From positions 2,120,588-2,184,587 of the forward strand of contig KL647293.1 in the NCBI GenBank assembly GCA_000727475.1: 64,000 nucleotides of DNA, read 5' to 3'. The translations under genes were made by a program, and so were the position numbers. The notes below the pieces were generated by a model. The model saw only the letters and a program-made list of their open reading frames with translations. It was not told the origin of the DNA and made no database searches. Positions 1-13,000 of the stretch are shown piece after piece. Within the stretch, counting starts at the first letter, position 1. Each line of letters starts with the position of its first letter. This DNA is from Sarcocystis neurona (taxonomy: Eukaryota; Apicomplexa; Conoidasida; Eucoccidiorida; Sarcocystidae).

Positions 1-2190
1 CAAGACAAGCAGCAGCTCTACAGAAGTACCACGTATGAACGAGATAGTTCACACGTGCGTGGCAACATAGGCCACAGCGGGCTTGTCGCTCGTGAACACA
101 CCTGCTCTGCATGTTCCCATTTGCTGGTGTACGTACACCTCACTCCTACAAGTGAATTACTTTATCACTATATATATTTTCATCTCCTGTTGCCGACCGA
201 GACGTCGGCATAGGTGTGTTGCTACGTTTTGCCGCCCGCGTGCTCGTAAGAAATATATTCGTGTGTGGAGGTGGTGGCTGCGGTCCTGTGTTTGTCTGCT
301 TCTTTTTTCGAATATTTGCGTGTAGACCCGTTGTGGATGAAAGTTACGTAGACGTTCGTTCGTGGGTTCAGAATCCCCAGATGAGCGTATACATGCGCGT
401 GCATATGTGTAGCTTGAGCAGCCTATCTGGTGAAAAGCCTTCCGCGTCAGTACATCATCCCACACGTGGAATAACTTGTGCTTCTGTATGTGTGCCTCCG
501 TGCTTCGAGCTTCTGTCTCTCCTTTGGTAAAACCTTCTGGTCGAGCACTCGGGCAATCGTAGAGATGGGATAAGCCGTCTCCGTGGGAGACACGTGAGGT
601 GTTGCATACAAGCGCACATGCACTAGCGACGGAAGCCGCACGCGTATAGACGCGCACTACACAAACAAAGGAGCAGAAGAAGAAGCGCGGCGACCGGTGT
701 GAAGTCCCTCTAGCCTGCGGCACCATGAGTGGACACGGGGGGTTGCTGCTGTAAGACAAGGACGTGTCTCGTGCACCACCGTTTTACGAACAGAAGCGAT
801 AACCCGCTTCAGGTTGTTTTCTAGCAGTGAAAGTCTACGGCTATTCACTGCTGCTGCAGCCTCCCCTGCGCAGCAGAGTCCCGCAGCAGGATGCTGTTTG
901 TCTGCAATCGTCTGACCTCTACACCACGTCAGAGCGAGCACCTCTCAAACCCTCTGAATACTGACGCATAGGCGTATACATATATGTGTGTAGTGTGGGA
1001 TGGGCATTCAGGTACACGACATACCTTTGTATGCAAAACACAGGTACACGGATGCATACATATATCTATTTGGTGTGGGATAGACACTGAGGTGTATGAC
1101 TCTGCGGCGTAACAACTATGCCCTACGCGTACATACACTTGTATATAGGCGAGGATGTGTGTGGACAGACTACGTGCGGAGAGCAGCGGACACACATAAA
1201 CATATAGATACCTCTCCGGCTGGCCTGTGCACGTGCTTGGCAGAATGCCGCGGAGCGTGGAATACAGGGTGGTGCACCGACGCACACGTAGATACAAATG
1301 GGTGCAGGGTGAGATCTCTGTGAAAGGTGTGTGTGTGGTGACGTACACCCTGGCTGTATACGACGCCTGTGCGCATGCATGGGTGACGTGTTGGCATGTC
1401 AGCCTTTCCTGCTGCCAACTCCCTCGTTTGTCTTTCTGGCTTTCACGGACTGCTCAGTTTTCCTCACTCACCGGTGAAAACACCAGCGTAGCTGACACGG
1501 ACACGGCATCAGGACCTTGGGTGCTTTGTCCCGTTGCTGGCTGCACACATGTGTCTGCAGGTTTTCCTTTTCCTGAGCGCTGCAGTTGTTCTTCTGCTCC
1601 TCTGTCTACGAAAGAGTCTGTCACTCCACAGAAAAGCGTCCTCTGTTCGCTGCTGAGAAAACGCCTCCGCGTGGTGTGTTTCTCTGTGTACACACAAATC
1701 CGCTCAGGCTGAACAGCAGAGTACAAGATTATATCCTACACGTCAGTCGCAGCCGCTCTGCAACACCGAACACAGGCCGTGGTGGAGACTGCAGCGCATA
1801 TCGGCGGCCACGCGAAAACCCTCTGTCTTACGACAGCGACACTGCAGCAGCTGGTACAGAGGAGCTGCTTCTCAGCACGCTGCAGAAGTGGAAGAAGTTC
1901 TGCCTGAGAAGCGCCGCACATTCTCTTTCTGTTCCGTCGCCCTTTTATTCGTGTGCTGCTTGTTCGCTTTCTCCTCTACTAAATTTTTCACGGGGTCCTT
2001 TGTTCTGCGTCTGCCTGCGTCCCACCTTCCCTTCTCCTAGCCACGTCCTTCTTCCTCTACTCCTCGTGGCCGCGCACACGCGCTGGACACCTCTGCCTCG
2101 CCCCGTAGCCACCAGACGCTTAATCTGCTACCTGCGCTCCCTGTCTGATGTCCTATCTGAATATCTATGTGAGTTCCCACGTGTCCCCGT
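1..2190. other. no supportable gene
   Basis: Short open stretches exist on both strands, but none shows a start, splice sites and protein-like composition together. A 78-base stretch at 1776-1853 (plus) follows a CAG acceptor and reads AVVETAAHIGGHAKTL, but the minus strand over the same bases also reads as a Leu-rich helix, so I do not call it. The rest is GT-rich and TGTA-rich spacer with repeated ACGTGTATAC-like words. Confidence 0.5.
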
Positions 2191-2500
2191 GCCCCTTCTT
2201 TCACATATATATAAGACGTCTGCAAGCATGTATATATACGTGTGTGTGCGTGATATATCTAAACTGTGCTTCTTCAACATATAATACGCCTGCAAAGATA
2301 TATATATATATCTACGCGTGTGCGCGTGATATATCTAACCTGCGCTTATTCTATATGTATGACGTCTGCAAATATATACATATATATATATATATATATG
2401 CGCATGTGTGTGCGTGATATATCTACGCTGTGCTTGTTCTATATGTGATACGTCTGCATATATATATATATATCTGCAGGTGTGTGCTTGTTAGATCTGA
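2190..2500. repeat. degenerate minisatellite, units of about 75-90 bp
   Basis: The core GCGTGATATATCTA recurs at about 2248, 2323 and 2412. Each copy is followed by a CTGTGCTT-like segment, an ATATG segment, ACGTCTGCA and then a (TA)n tract of variable length. The copies differ mainly in TA-tract length. A partial unit precedes the first full copy. Confidence 0.75.
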
Positions 2501-3262
2501 GCTGTGTTTCTTGTACGGAGTGCATTCGTTCCGCTGCGTGGAGGACTAAGGCGGTAGTTTGACGGGTCCTGGTGCGGTGAGCCTTGACATACGAGAAAGA
2601 CAAGCTGAAGGAATCCAGTGGGCGGACACACGTGTGCCCTGCAACCCCGAGAGACATCCACCGGCCGCTTCTGTCTAAAAAGGCAGGGGCTGCCTTTCAT
2701 GCCGCCGAGCGCGTCCGAGGTGCGCAGGGTGTGTTTCTGTGTAGAACGCACGCGTGGCTCTCGTGCGTGAAGTCAGCGTCTCTCAACCAAGTAGAGGAGT
2801 AGACGACGGTAGACTTCGGCCGCAGACGAGAAGCAGATCAAAAAAGCCGAGGATCAAAATGGAAAGGCGGTTCGCACGTTCTCTTCCCGTTGACGACTGA
2901 GACACAGACACGCGACACGAAGAGATCCTAGTCGCACAGGTTGATACACGTGTAGTGTTCAGCTAAATTAGGTAGATGTCTTCCGATCCCTGTGTAATAC
3001 AACCGGAGGAAACGAATGTTTCTTTTGCGCGTGTACCAGTGTACTCTCACATGGGTGCACACGTGGATGTGTGTGTGCCGGTGTATATCCACGCACGTGA
3101 GTGCTTTCGTATCAGTAGGAGGCGCTCTCGTCTGGGCGACACAGAGCACAGCAAGGCACTCATACGTACGTTTTCTCACACTGTTCTACACGTGTGTATA
3201 TGGCTGACCAGAGATGTTCAGACATATTTTTGCGTCTATAGATGTGACGGCTGTAGACACGT

Positions 3263-4615
3263 ATGGTTGTGTGGCGACAGGACCTCGCGTGCGCTAACTT
3301 GCTGTCGGCAGCGCTGCAGCTGCGGAGTCCTCTTCTTCAGCAGGCGCTGCATGCAGCAACGGTGGCAGCCGCATCTCTGGCGCTGCACGCGTCAGCGGCA
3401 TCTACCGCTACGTCAGCATATCGAAGAGGAGAAACAGCAGCAGGCGACACGGGAACCGCCACGGGTCGAGACAGTTTGTCGTCTCAGCAGCGTCGCGGCG
3501 GCCACCTGCAGCGACGGAGTGGAGGCGGCGGTCGCGAAGCAGCAGAGGTCCAAACAGGGAAGGTGGAAGCAGGTTGTCAGCAACAACATGGTTTTAACGA
3601 GATTGTCGAGGAACAAGAAAGGTCAACAGCAGATTGCCTTGCTGCAGCTGCGGGTGGAATCCTTCACTCGCCCGCTTTTAGCACTTCTGGACACGTCTGC
3701 GAAGCAGCTGCTGTGCCAGCAGATCCAGCGGCGTTCGCAGCCGAATGCAGCACTGCACGGACCTCTAGCAGCAATGCAACAGCACAGGCCTCTTTTGCAG
3801 CTGCAGAGAGAAACAGCGCAGCAGCAGATAGCAGTCTTGAAGCAAGACACAACGGCACCGCCGCAGCAGCAGCCGCCACGCACAGCAACAACATCAGCAG
3901 CGTAGCAGTGACTGAGAGTGGCACAGCAGCAGCTGCGGGTGAGACCGGTCCAGCGACACGCGAAAGCACTGCAGAGGCGCAGGGCAACTCCGCATCGGCA
4001 GCCGCAGCAGTGACAGCAGAGGAGACTGCGCTGCTGCTGCGGTGCTTAGGTAGTGGAGGAGAGCTCGGCACTCACACGTCTTTGTATATTTCAAGATTGT
4101 TTTCATTCTGCTTCCGCGGTCAAAGCAGACAGAAGAGAAGGGCGGGCAGCAACGATCGTGTGTCATCGCCAGGAGACCACAGCGCCGTACACAGCTCGTC
4201 AGAGATAATGGCAGGCGTGGGACCTGCTGACGGCGTTAGAGATACCGCAGCATGCACCAGCACGCTCCCAACAGCAGCACCAGGAGCAGCAGCAGTGGCG
4301 GCAGGTGAAGCAGCACCAGCAAGAGCAGAAAAGGATGAAGAAAAGCAGAATTCGTCAACACCTGGAGCGGGGAGGAGACGAAGAATGTCAAGGAGATGTG
4401 CAAACGACGGCCGTTCTTCCAGAGCTCAGCAGCACAACCAACACTTTGAGGAGAGCAGCATACAGTCCGAAAGCCAGGTCGTTAGTGCTCTCGTGAAAGC
4501 TCTTGTTCGGTGGACGCAAGCCTCGCAGACCACGAGCAGCAGTATCACCAACGCCATTCAAGGATATGCCTGGACTGCATGCAGAAAAGGTCGGTATCAA
4601 AGATGTCGCAGTTGA
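3263..4615 (+). CDS. Ala/Ser/Gln-rich open region, frame uncertain
   Basis: An ATG-started frame stays open for about 450 codons. It is dominated by Ala, Ser, Thr and Glu, with runs such as AAAAAATHSN and a basic patch RRRRMSRR near the end. CAG, AGC and GCA contain no stops, so a CAG-rich tract is open by default in all three frames and length alone proves little. A second plus frame over 3540-3905 reads Gln-rich with long amphipathic stretches. CAG lies on the plus strand, which in this lineage usually marks the coding strand. It could be an exon of a separate gene or the low-complexity N-terminus of the repeat protein that starts downstream. I recognise no domain. Confidence 0.3.
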   Translation: MVVWRQDLACANLLSAALQLRSPLLQQALHAATVAAASLALHASAASTATSAYRRGETAAGDTGTATGRDSLSSQQRRGGHLQRRSGGGGREAAEVQTGKVEAGCQQQHGFNEIVEEQERSTADCLAAAAGGILHSPAFSTSGHVCEAAAVPADPAAFAAECSTARTSSSNATAQASFAAAERNSAAADSSLEARHNGTAAAAAATHSNNISSVAVTESGTAAAAGETGPATRESTAEAQGNSASAAAAVTAEETALLLRCLGSGGELGTHTSLYISRLFSFCFRGQSRQKRRAGSNDRVSSPGDHSAVHSSSEIMAGVGPADGVRDTAACTSTLPTAAPGAAAVAAGEAAPARAEKDEEKQNSSTPGAGRRRRMSRRCANDGRSSRAQQHNQHFEESSIQSESQVVSALVKALVRWTQASQTTSSSITNAIQGYAWTACRKGRYQRCRS

Positions 4616-4639
4616 CTTCCTGCTCTTCTGTCAAGTTCC

Positions 4640-4775
4640 CTATATATATATATATATGTACGTATACATAAATATCGTGCTCTCACCTTGTTCGCTGTGT
4701 TGCTGTCGTATCTAGTGGTCATATCTATCTACCTATTTATCTATCTATATATATATCTATATATATATATATGCA
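4640..4775. repeat. (TA)n and (CTAT)n microsatellites
   Basis: A (TA)n run near 4641-4657 is followed after a short spacer by CTAT/TTAT tetranucleotide repeats passing into (TA)n at about 4725-4771. Confidence 0.85.
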
Positions 4776-7007
4776 CGAATATGGGCTGCATCTAAAAGAA
4801 GTAATCGCTACCAAAAGGATTGAGAAAGGGCTTCCTGTTCCCGCACGTAACTTTTTTGTTTTGCTTTCCGTAGCTGTTGCCTCTGTCTACTACGACTGTG
4901 TCTCACGCGCGCGTACAGGTGCGGGTGTCCATCCATAGAAATTGACGTCTGCCGCTATTGCTATGCCAGCGTGAGTTGCTGTTGCGCGCTGGCGGGAAAA
5001 TGAACCTCTCACAAATGCCCGCAACTGTGTTCAGCCTCTCTCACGTCAGCTCTCTGCCTTTCTCATCTGCTGTTCGCTCCTTTCCTCAGTTTGCTGTGTC
5101 GCTGTCTGGGCTGCGCTCCGTACCCTGCTGCTGCGAAGACAGCCAGACCGTTTGCGTCCGGGCAGGGGCGTCTGCCGGTCGTGTGTGCACCCAATTTTGA
5201 AAAGATAAAAAGGAGGAGACAGCAACCGTCGGTGTGTACGCCCGCGGTATGGAAGGTCGCCTCCGTCGAGGGGAAACTAAGCAGAAAGCGGAAGAGTCAA
5301 CACATCTGTGAAGGGTCCCGCAAAAGAGGAAGTCCACCGCCACGTAAAAATGCTGGCCTTACGCACACAGGCAGCACACTTCTCCTTCTGAGGTGCCTCT
5401 GTCCTCTGCACGGACCTACGTGCTGCTGTCCGTCTATCACTCTACATGCGAAGAGACAAACACGTGGGTGTGCTGGTTTGTACGTGTGTGCATATTCAGT
5501 TCTCCCATGTGGAAGGGGATAGAGACGAATAAGGAGCGTGCAGTATTAGGCCGCAGGGTAAAACTTTGATTCTTGACGCCGCGGTCTAGCACCAGCCGAC
5601 AACGCGACCGCGGGCCTCCGTATAATAGTAGTGGCGAGACGTCAAGATGCCCTCCTTCGCGCCGTGAAGACAAAAACCTTTCTGGTCCTTCAACGGAAGG
5701 CCAGGAGCTGAGGCAGACAGATGCATACAGACAGACATAATTCATGCGCATCCGGAGAAGAGACAGGAACAGCAAAGTGCCCATTCTGGCAACAGGACCG
5801 AGAAATGGCATCTACACACAGCGCCCACCATACACGTGTATGCGTATACGCACGTAGTAAGGTCTGCAGGCTCAACAAAGAGGTCGGACAAGCGTCCGCT
5901 GCGTCGTCAAACAAAGTCGTGCACACTTCTTTGTGCGCCTCTGCTCTGCGTTTATTATGCACGTGGACGCACGCATGACGCAGTGTCTCGCACCGCCTGA
6001 CGGCTCTTGCGCGTTCCTCACCCGTCCTTCTTCGTATCGTCGGTGTGTCTCTGTCTCGCTCTATTTCGGTGGCAACTCCTATGTGGATATGTCTGGGCGG
6101 GGTGAGCTGTTTGCGCGGCCACTGGCGATTCAGCTGTCTGGCTACCTATATCTGTCTGTCTGTCTTTATTTGCGTGAGGCTCTCCATATATGTCAGGCTA
6201 CCTGTGTCAACGTGCACCTCTGTGTATTTTCGTGTGTGCGTCTACGCATATCAGCTCGCACCTATCGATACTCGCATGTGTCCGCCTCCCTGTGTGTGTC
6301 TATATGTATTGACCTGCAGCGATATTTATCTTCCTCTCTGTCTGTATCTACTAGTGTCTCCCTCTGCGTGTCTGCCTTTGTCTGTCGTCCTGCGTCTAGC
6401 TGTCGGCACCTACCCGTCGAAATCCGTCTCTGGGTAGCTTTATGCCTGTGTCTGCGATACACTTGTCTACCCATGTCTAGGTACGTATGTCCCAACGTCT
6501 TCATTCGTGGTACTTTTCACAGTTGCCTCCTCTGTGCGCATCTAGCCACGGGCGTCTATACACACATATGCGCGTTTGTCTCTCTGTCTGTAATCCTTCG
6601 AATCTATCGCTATGCCCATGTGTGTTTGTCCCTGTCTGTGCATCTCCCTACCGTCCACCACGTGCCTTCCTCTACGTATCCGCATCTCTCCGCCACTATC
6701 TGCGTCGCTGTTTCTCTCTGTCTCGATGGGTCTACATGCCTGTCGGCTCCTGGCTGCCGTACTTAATCTTTATATTGCTGTCTATGTTCGTGTCTAGAAA
6801 TCGTTTTGTAAGAGTCGCTCTGTTTCCCCCCATGCCTGGGCACTCCCGCTGTAGCTCTGAAAAAGAAAAGGCCTTCTCCTAGAGAAGGAGATCAAGAGGA
6901 CAAAAGCTTTTCTCATGTTGAGTCATTCCTCATGCACTTGCGGCCAAGCCACGTCTTCTGCTAGTGCCGCTGGTGCTGCTGCTGCGCTGCATGGTGCCCG
7001 TCATCAG
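4776..7007. other. gene-poor spacer with CTGT-rich tract
   Basis: No convincing exon seen. From about 6040 to 6760 the plus strand is a degenerate TCTG/TCTGTGTG array that keeps long frames open with Ser, Cys, Leu and Val. I read this as simple sequence, not protein. A 5' exon of the downstream helical-repeat gene should lie here or upstream, because its first recognised exon enters in phase 1. Confidence 0.45.
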
Positions 7008-10000
7008 GCATCATTCCTGCGGTGGAGTGGAAAGCGCTGGAGCATCTGCTGTCTCCGCTGTTTCTTCCCAACGCTGCTGCGCTTCTTTCAACCCAGCAGT
7101 GCATGGACATATTTGAAGCTCTGCTGCTCTTTGATTGCCGCAGTACCCTGCCGCGGGTACGTTGTAGCTGCTGCAGAGGCGCTGAAGGAGGAAGAGAAGC
7201 AACAGTAACGAGTCTAAGTCAAGGTGTATGCAACAGGCTGGATGGCAGGAGGCTGCAGCGTGGAAGGGCACGTAGTAGACGCAGTCTTGTTGCAAACCTG
7301 CTGCTGCTGTTGCTGCCGCTGCGACTGTTGCTGCTGCTGGCTTTGCTGCCGCCGCGGATGTCTCTGCCACTGCTCGTCGTGGTACTGCGGGGGAGGCTGC
7401 AGTTGTAGTTCCTGTCACTCTTGCCGGTGTGCGGCGTGTTCCTGGTGTTGCTGCTGCAGCTGCTGCGAACGTGTCGATGTTACCGCTGCTGGTGTTCGGC
7501 CGCTGCTGCGGCTGCGCACCTGCCTCGAGCTGGAGTTGCTGTCACTTCTGTTGGTGTTACATGTTACGAAGGTCCCTGCGCCGCTGCTGCTGACTCTGTT
7601 GGTGGGTCCGCTGCAGAGCCCCCACCACTTCTCACTCCCTCTCTCGAGCGACGCACATACGCCTGCGCCGGCGTATATATATATATTTACGTATATACAA
7701 AAGATCTGGTCGACTGCGTATATATCTCTAGAGGTCACGTATTTGCATGAGGATTTGGACCGTTTTGGGCCACGCCTGGGGGTATACCATCAAGACATCT
7801 TTTGATAGAAAGTGACGTTTACTCAGGTATTTACTGAAGAACAGGATTTTGCAGGGGCTCCACTTCGTGGCTGCCTCATGATAGGAGCTTCTCTGACGGT
7901 TCGCTACATTGACGTCGTCGGTGGCAGGTAGTGGGTGTACAATTGATCTCTTCCCACTGCTGCTGCCGTTGTTTTTTTTTGCTGCCGCTGTGAGGGCTCT
8001 GCCGTAGCTGCTGCTGGCGTGTCTGGTGCTGTTGCTCGGAGGGCCGCTGCCCCTAGTGAAACCGAGTGACACTGCTGGTGGGGTGGACACTGTAGGGGCG
8101 CCGAGGCCGCTGCTGCTCTTGCTGCGGCTGTGCCAGCTGCTACTGCGGTTGATATATCGGCTGCGACTCTGCGCGAAACTGCGGCTGCTGCGTGGCTCTC
8201 GCTAGTGTGGTGACGCTGCTGTCATTGTTGCTACTGCTGCGGGGCTGGGTTCCGCGCCGTCTGCTGCAGTCTTGCCTTGCAGTTGAGAACTTGAGCGCGG
8301 AGCTGCTGCGGCGTAACGAAGAGCACAAGAACAACGGGAAAGCGCAAGACAGCAGCAGTTCTCCCAACAGCATTTTCTCTCCGCTGCAGCTGCTGTTGTG
8401 GATCGTTACTCTTGCGAAGTACCGCGTTGAAGACGACGTAAGCATGCACTTGTATACCTGCTTTTTTCCGTCTCATCTCTCGACAGCTTAGGGGATGACA
8501 TGGACAGAAGTGCAGCAGTACTTTCTTGCAGACGAAGATACCCCACCGCCTTGCTTACTGCTCCCTTCGTGGAGCGAGTGTTTCACTACGAGTGAAACTT
8601 CTCGCATACAGCCACTTGCGACTTTCCTCGTTTTCTCGTCGTCTCTCTCTTTTTCGCTCTATCCCAGAAAATCACAGCTGCGCACATACATGGATATACA
8701 CACGTATGTACGCATGTATCTACGCACCTGTATACATATGCATATGAACAAAGGCATCACGAATACGCAGGCGTAGATATTCGAGGTCAGATATGTTACG
8801 GGTGCAGTGTTTGAGTTCAAAGTTACGAGCGTGACCGAATAAACAGCAAAAGTGGCGTTGCCAACGCACAGGCGCACAGACGAGTATGCGTATTTGCACG
8901 CGATTCCACTACTGTCCTTCTGTCTATCACGTTTTATTCCCGTCTGCACGCGAATGTCCACTTGCACATCGTGGTGCCGTTTTGGCTGTTCATCTATCTA
9001 CACGGGTATGTGTGCCATTCACATTAATATCTGAATCGATCTACCGGTCTACCTCTGGGATGTTCGCCCCAGCGCCCTATGACGGCAGCTGAAAAAATAA
9101 CGTACTCCGCTGCTGCTGCTGCTGCTGTGTCGGTAGATAGCCCTGCTGCCCCTCTGCTGGTCCGAATGCGTATACGTTGCGCTGCTGCTGCTGCTGGTGG
9201 AAAACTTGCGGTCTGCTGCTCTTATCGACTGGCTTCCACTGCACCCCTGCTCCTCCAGCTATGTTGCTAAACTGTCTGCTATTTGCCCCGCCAGCGTCTG
9301 CACTGCTGCCGCTCCTGCGCTCGTCAAAATATGGAATTTAGTCCCTTCAGGCGAAAAGACGCGCTCGCACTACTTCATTCTTCCGCAGCACCGGCCGTCT
9401 TAGCACTTCCGAAGGTGCTGTCCACTCTGCTCAGCGCCGTTTTCGTCGCGGCAACACGTGCTGCTTCGAGACCTGAGGCGACTCTTTCACACACAGAGAG
9501 ACATGCGTAGACAGGCGAACGAATCAATTTCTCTACACATAGAAGTGCGCAGAGACGACTAACGGCCACGTTGGGCAAAACAACTACGACGCAGCAACTA
9601 CCTTATACATGCACATATATATATATGTGGGAGCAGCCGCATAGATCAATAAAGATACGTAATTTCCGCAGCCACAGGCGTACACCTGCGGAGTAAGGAT
9701 AGATGTAGAGACTTAGGAAGAATCCAGGTGCGCGCGGTGATATTTTTTTCCTGTTATGAGTAGAGAGGGCAGCTGCGCAGCATCGGTTCTTCTTCGAGCA
9801 TCTTCTGCTCAGCATCTATCCTGCGGTTGCTGCCGACTTGACCTCGCTTACGCGTATACCACTCGTAAGGGCGATGTATATGCGGCGGTGCCGCTGGCGT
9901 CTAAACTGTAGCGCTTACGTCCAGGTAGAACCTATAGGTCTCCTGCTGCTACTGCTGCCGTGCTGCTTGCTAAGCTCGCCACCTTTTTTCGAAAACAGTG

Positions 10001-13000
10001 AAGGAGGCCTGAACACCTACTGCAGCTGCTTCTCTCAATCTCCGTCCTTCGTCCTCGTCTGCTCCCGCCTCTACATTCACACGTGTCCGCTCGAGGAGGC
10101 ATTCGCTGCACAGAGGTGGTCGATCAGCGTTTCACTCTTTTTTCGTGCCCCAGTTCGTTCTACTCTCTGCGGTGCACCTCTGGGACACGGGGTGCTGCTG
10201 CCGTTGTCGTCGACTAGGTGCTGCGCATGTTTTTTCGCTGCTGCCGCTGTTGTCGTCCCTTCGCGTCCCGCCGCTTGCGCCGCTATTTCATCCGCAGGGG
10301 CTGCTGCGCTTGCCTCTATCCGCTGTTGCTGCAGCTTGCAGCTGCCTTTGTGCGTGGCTGCTGGTCGAGACGTGTGCTTTTCCTGACGTTCCGCATTATT
10401 ACTGCTCGAGTGTGCGCTGCTGCCGCTTGTGCTCTCCTTCGCTGCTGCTGTTGCCTGCTGGCGCTCCTGTGCTGCTGAGCGGCTGCGCTGCTGCCGGTGC
10501 TGCTGTTGTCCCTGTGCGGCTGCCGCTTCCAGGCTGTTTTCACCCTCGCTGCAGATGTTCTGCGGCAACAGTCGCAGGCGCTGCAGCAGGCCGCTCACCC
10601 TGCTCTGATTGCTGCCTGCGCCTACGCCTTTGGAAAATTCTACGCGACCAGCCAGCAAGCCATCATCATGGAATCCCTGGTGGTTCTTGCTCGGCAGCAG
10701 CTTCATCGTTTTCAGCTAGGAGACCTCAGTCAGGTTTGTCATTCCTCAGTCTGCTACGTGCGTGTCGAAAATGGCCACGATGTTCGACACCAGAACGCCA
10801 CATTCTTGACGTGTACACACGCAAACACTGGGTTGTAGATGAGACTTCACGGTATGCGTTCAGTGTAGCTGAAGACTTCACTAATTGCATCGGGTGTACG
10901 TACACCGCAACTCCCCGCAGGGTACACGCCCATCCATCCAAATGTCTTCTTTTGCATAAGTTCTCCCTGTGCACAGTGTTCATATGAAGAATGAGAGTAT
11001 GGAATCACGCGCACTCCTGACGTCTCTCTTTTCCTTTTTGACGGCGGCTGCTACGGCGCCGCTGCATGCATCAGCCATGCGGTGTGGGGCCCTTGCTTTT
11101 TTCCTGCTCTGACGCGTCGACCACATTCCCGTGTACCGCTGCCCCTGCCGGAAGTTCCGTCGTCGTCAAAGGGGACTGTCACAAGCTGTTGGCAGGTGGA
11201 GACTTTCTCTTCTTCATTACTGGACATCATTCAAAAGCGTCTCCGTGTCACTTGGAACTGCACAGGAAGCTCGGTTTCACCGCTATCCTCTTCTCTATTT
11301 TTCAATGTGCCTCTCTATGACGCCCCGTGTCTCCGCGTGTGTACGTAGACGGCGACCGCAGCTGACGTTGAGTTCCCTCATCCTTTTAATCCTCGTTTTC
11401 GAAGTCGTTGTCTGTGCGCCTCTTCTTCTTCTACCGCGACAAGTACGTCTCTCGTACTTCTGCGCTCTCCCATCACGAGCCTGAGTGAAGAAGATAGAAG
11501 TGCCAGTAGTGTGTAGGATGTGTCTGCGTATCTCCGTACGTGAACGGCAAGCCGAAAAGACAGGCACGACTGGGGTGGGTGCGGTAGAAGGTGGGCTGCT
11601 TCTTTGAATCTCAGCGGTGCGGTATTCCTTTCGCTACAGGGGCACTCGTACCTCTGCGTCTTGGCATCCCTTAGCCTCGTTCTCCCCGGGTAAAGTGTCT
11701 GTCGAGCTAGAAGTACGTGTTCTCACGCGTGCCTTCCGGCTTCAATTACCCCGCAGCTTTTTGTGTCACTCTTCATACACGCGTATACGCCTGGAATATG
11801 TCTGCGGTGCTCCCATACTGATATTTCTTTCTGCGAGTATTGAATTACGTGTGCTCCTACTCCTGGGCAGATCCTGCCTGTGTAGGGGCGTATGTGTATG
11901 TCAAAACCGAAGTCCACCTCTTTGAGAGTGTACGTAGATACGCGTATTTACAGTTGTGGTCGCACACCCTTGTCGTCCCACTCCTTTCTTTTTTGATTTG
12001 TATGGGTATTTGTGTACGTATCTTCGTGTTTCAGAGGAAATTTTCGGTGTGAGATACTAGATGGCAACAGCAGCGCAGAGCTCTATGCATCACCTCGGGG
12101 GTACGCCCCAGGCCTGCAGCAGCGGCGGGTGTGTCAGTCGTCATACACTTGTTCACGCAGACCTCTCTGCATGTGTACGTGTGCACCTTCCAAACCTTTC
12201 TCTTCACGTAAACACGCCTATGCACATGCAAGAATTCCGCAGTTGAATTCAAACCTCTCTCTTCATATTACACGGGTGGTTGTGTTCCTCTGCTGTCTCA
12301 CACAGACGTCAGTCTTCCCGTGGTAAGGATGCATGAATATACACATATATATATATATATATGTATGCATATAAACATAAATAAGCACACACATGCTCTG
12401 TGTGCTTGTGTGTCAGTATGCGTAAGTTCTTGGGATACTGCAAGTATGTGTCCGTTTCTTCATCTATGCAGGTACAGAGTCACACACGGGGAATAGCGCC
12501 GCCATATGCTTAGACTCATGAGTGTGCCAGTGCTGCGCTTCTGTTTTCTGAGAAAAGCTGCTGTTGCTGCTTTGCATTGGTGCTGCCCTGTTCGTGTGTG
12601 TTGATGCTCCTGGGTGTTGGTGCTCGTTCGCGTTGCTCCTGCCGCTCTGTGCTACTCCTGTTGCTGCTGTTGCTCTGCGTTACTACTCTCAGGGTGTGTT
12701 GTTGCAAGAAGTGGTATAGAGACTGCTGCTGTTGCTGGGACGCGCTGCTGCTGCTGGGGCGTGCTGCTGCTGCTGCTCTGCGTTACTGCTGTTGATACAG
12801 GTCGCTGCTGTTGCTGGGACGTGCTGCTGCTGCTCTGCTGGTTATTGCTGTTTCTGCTGGTGGCGTATGTTGACACCTGCAGCTGGCGTCCGCTGGTGCC
12901 AAGATGCACTGCTTCTGCGGTGTCCTGCTGCTCTGCTGCTCAGCTGCTGGTTTCTTTGACGCGCACCGACGTCACGGACCCTGTGCTCTTCGCGCGCAGT

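Noticed and set aside
5933..6766. Long Ser/Cys/Leu plus-strand frame
   Set aside because: Encoded by degenerate TCTG/GTGT simple sequence; no ATG-splice structure and no domain.
10077..10706. Gln/Ala/Ser-rich minus-strand frame
   Set aside because: It overlaps the plus-strand helical-repeat exon 10533-10733, which joins its upstream neighbour in phase. Kept only as a reason for caution about antisense genes.
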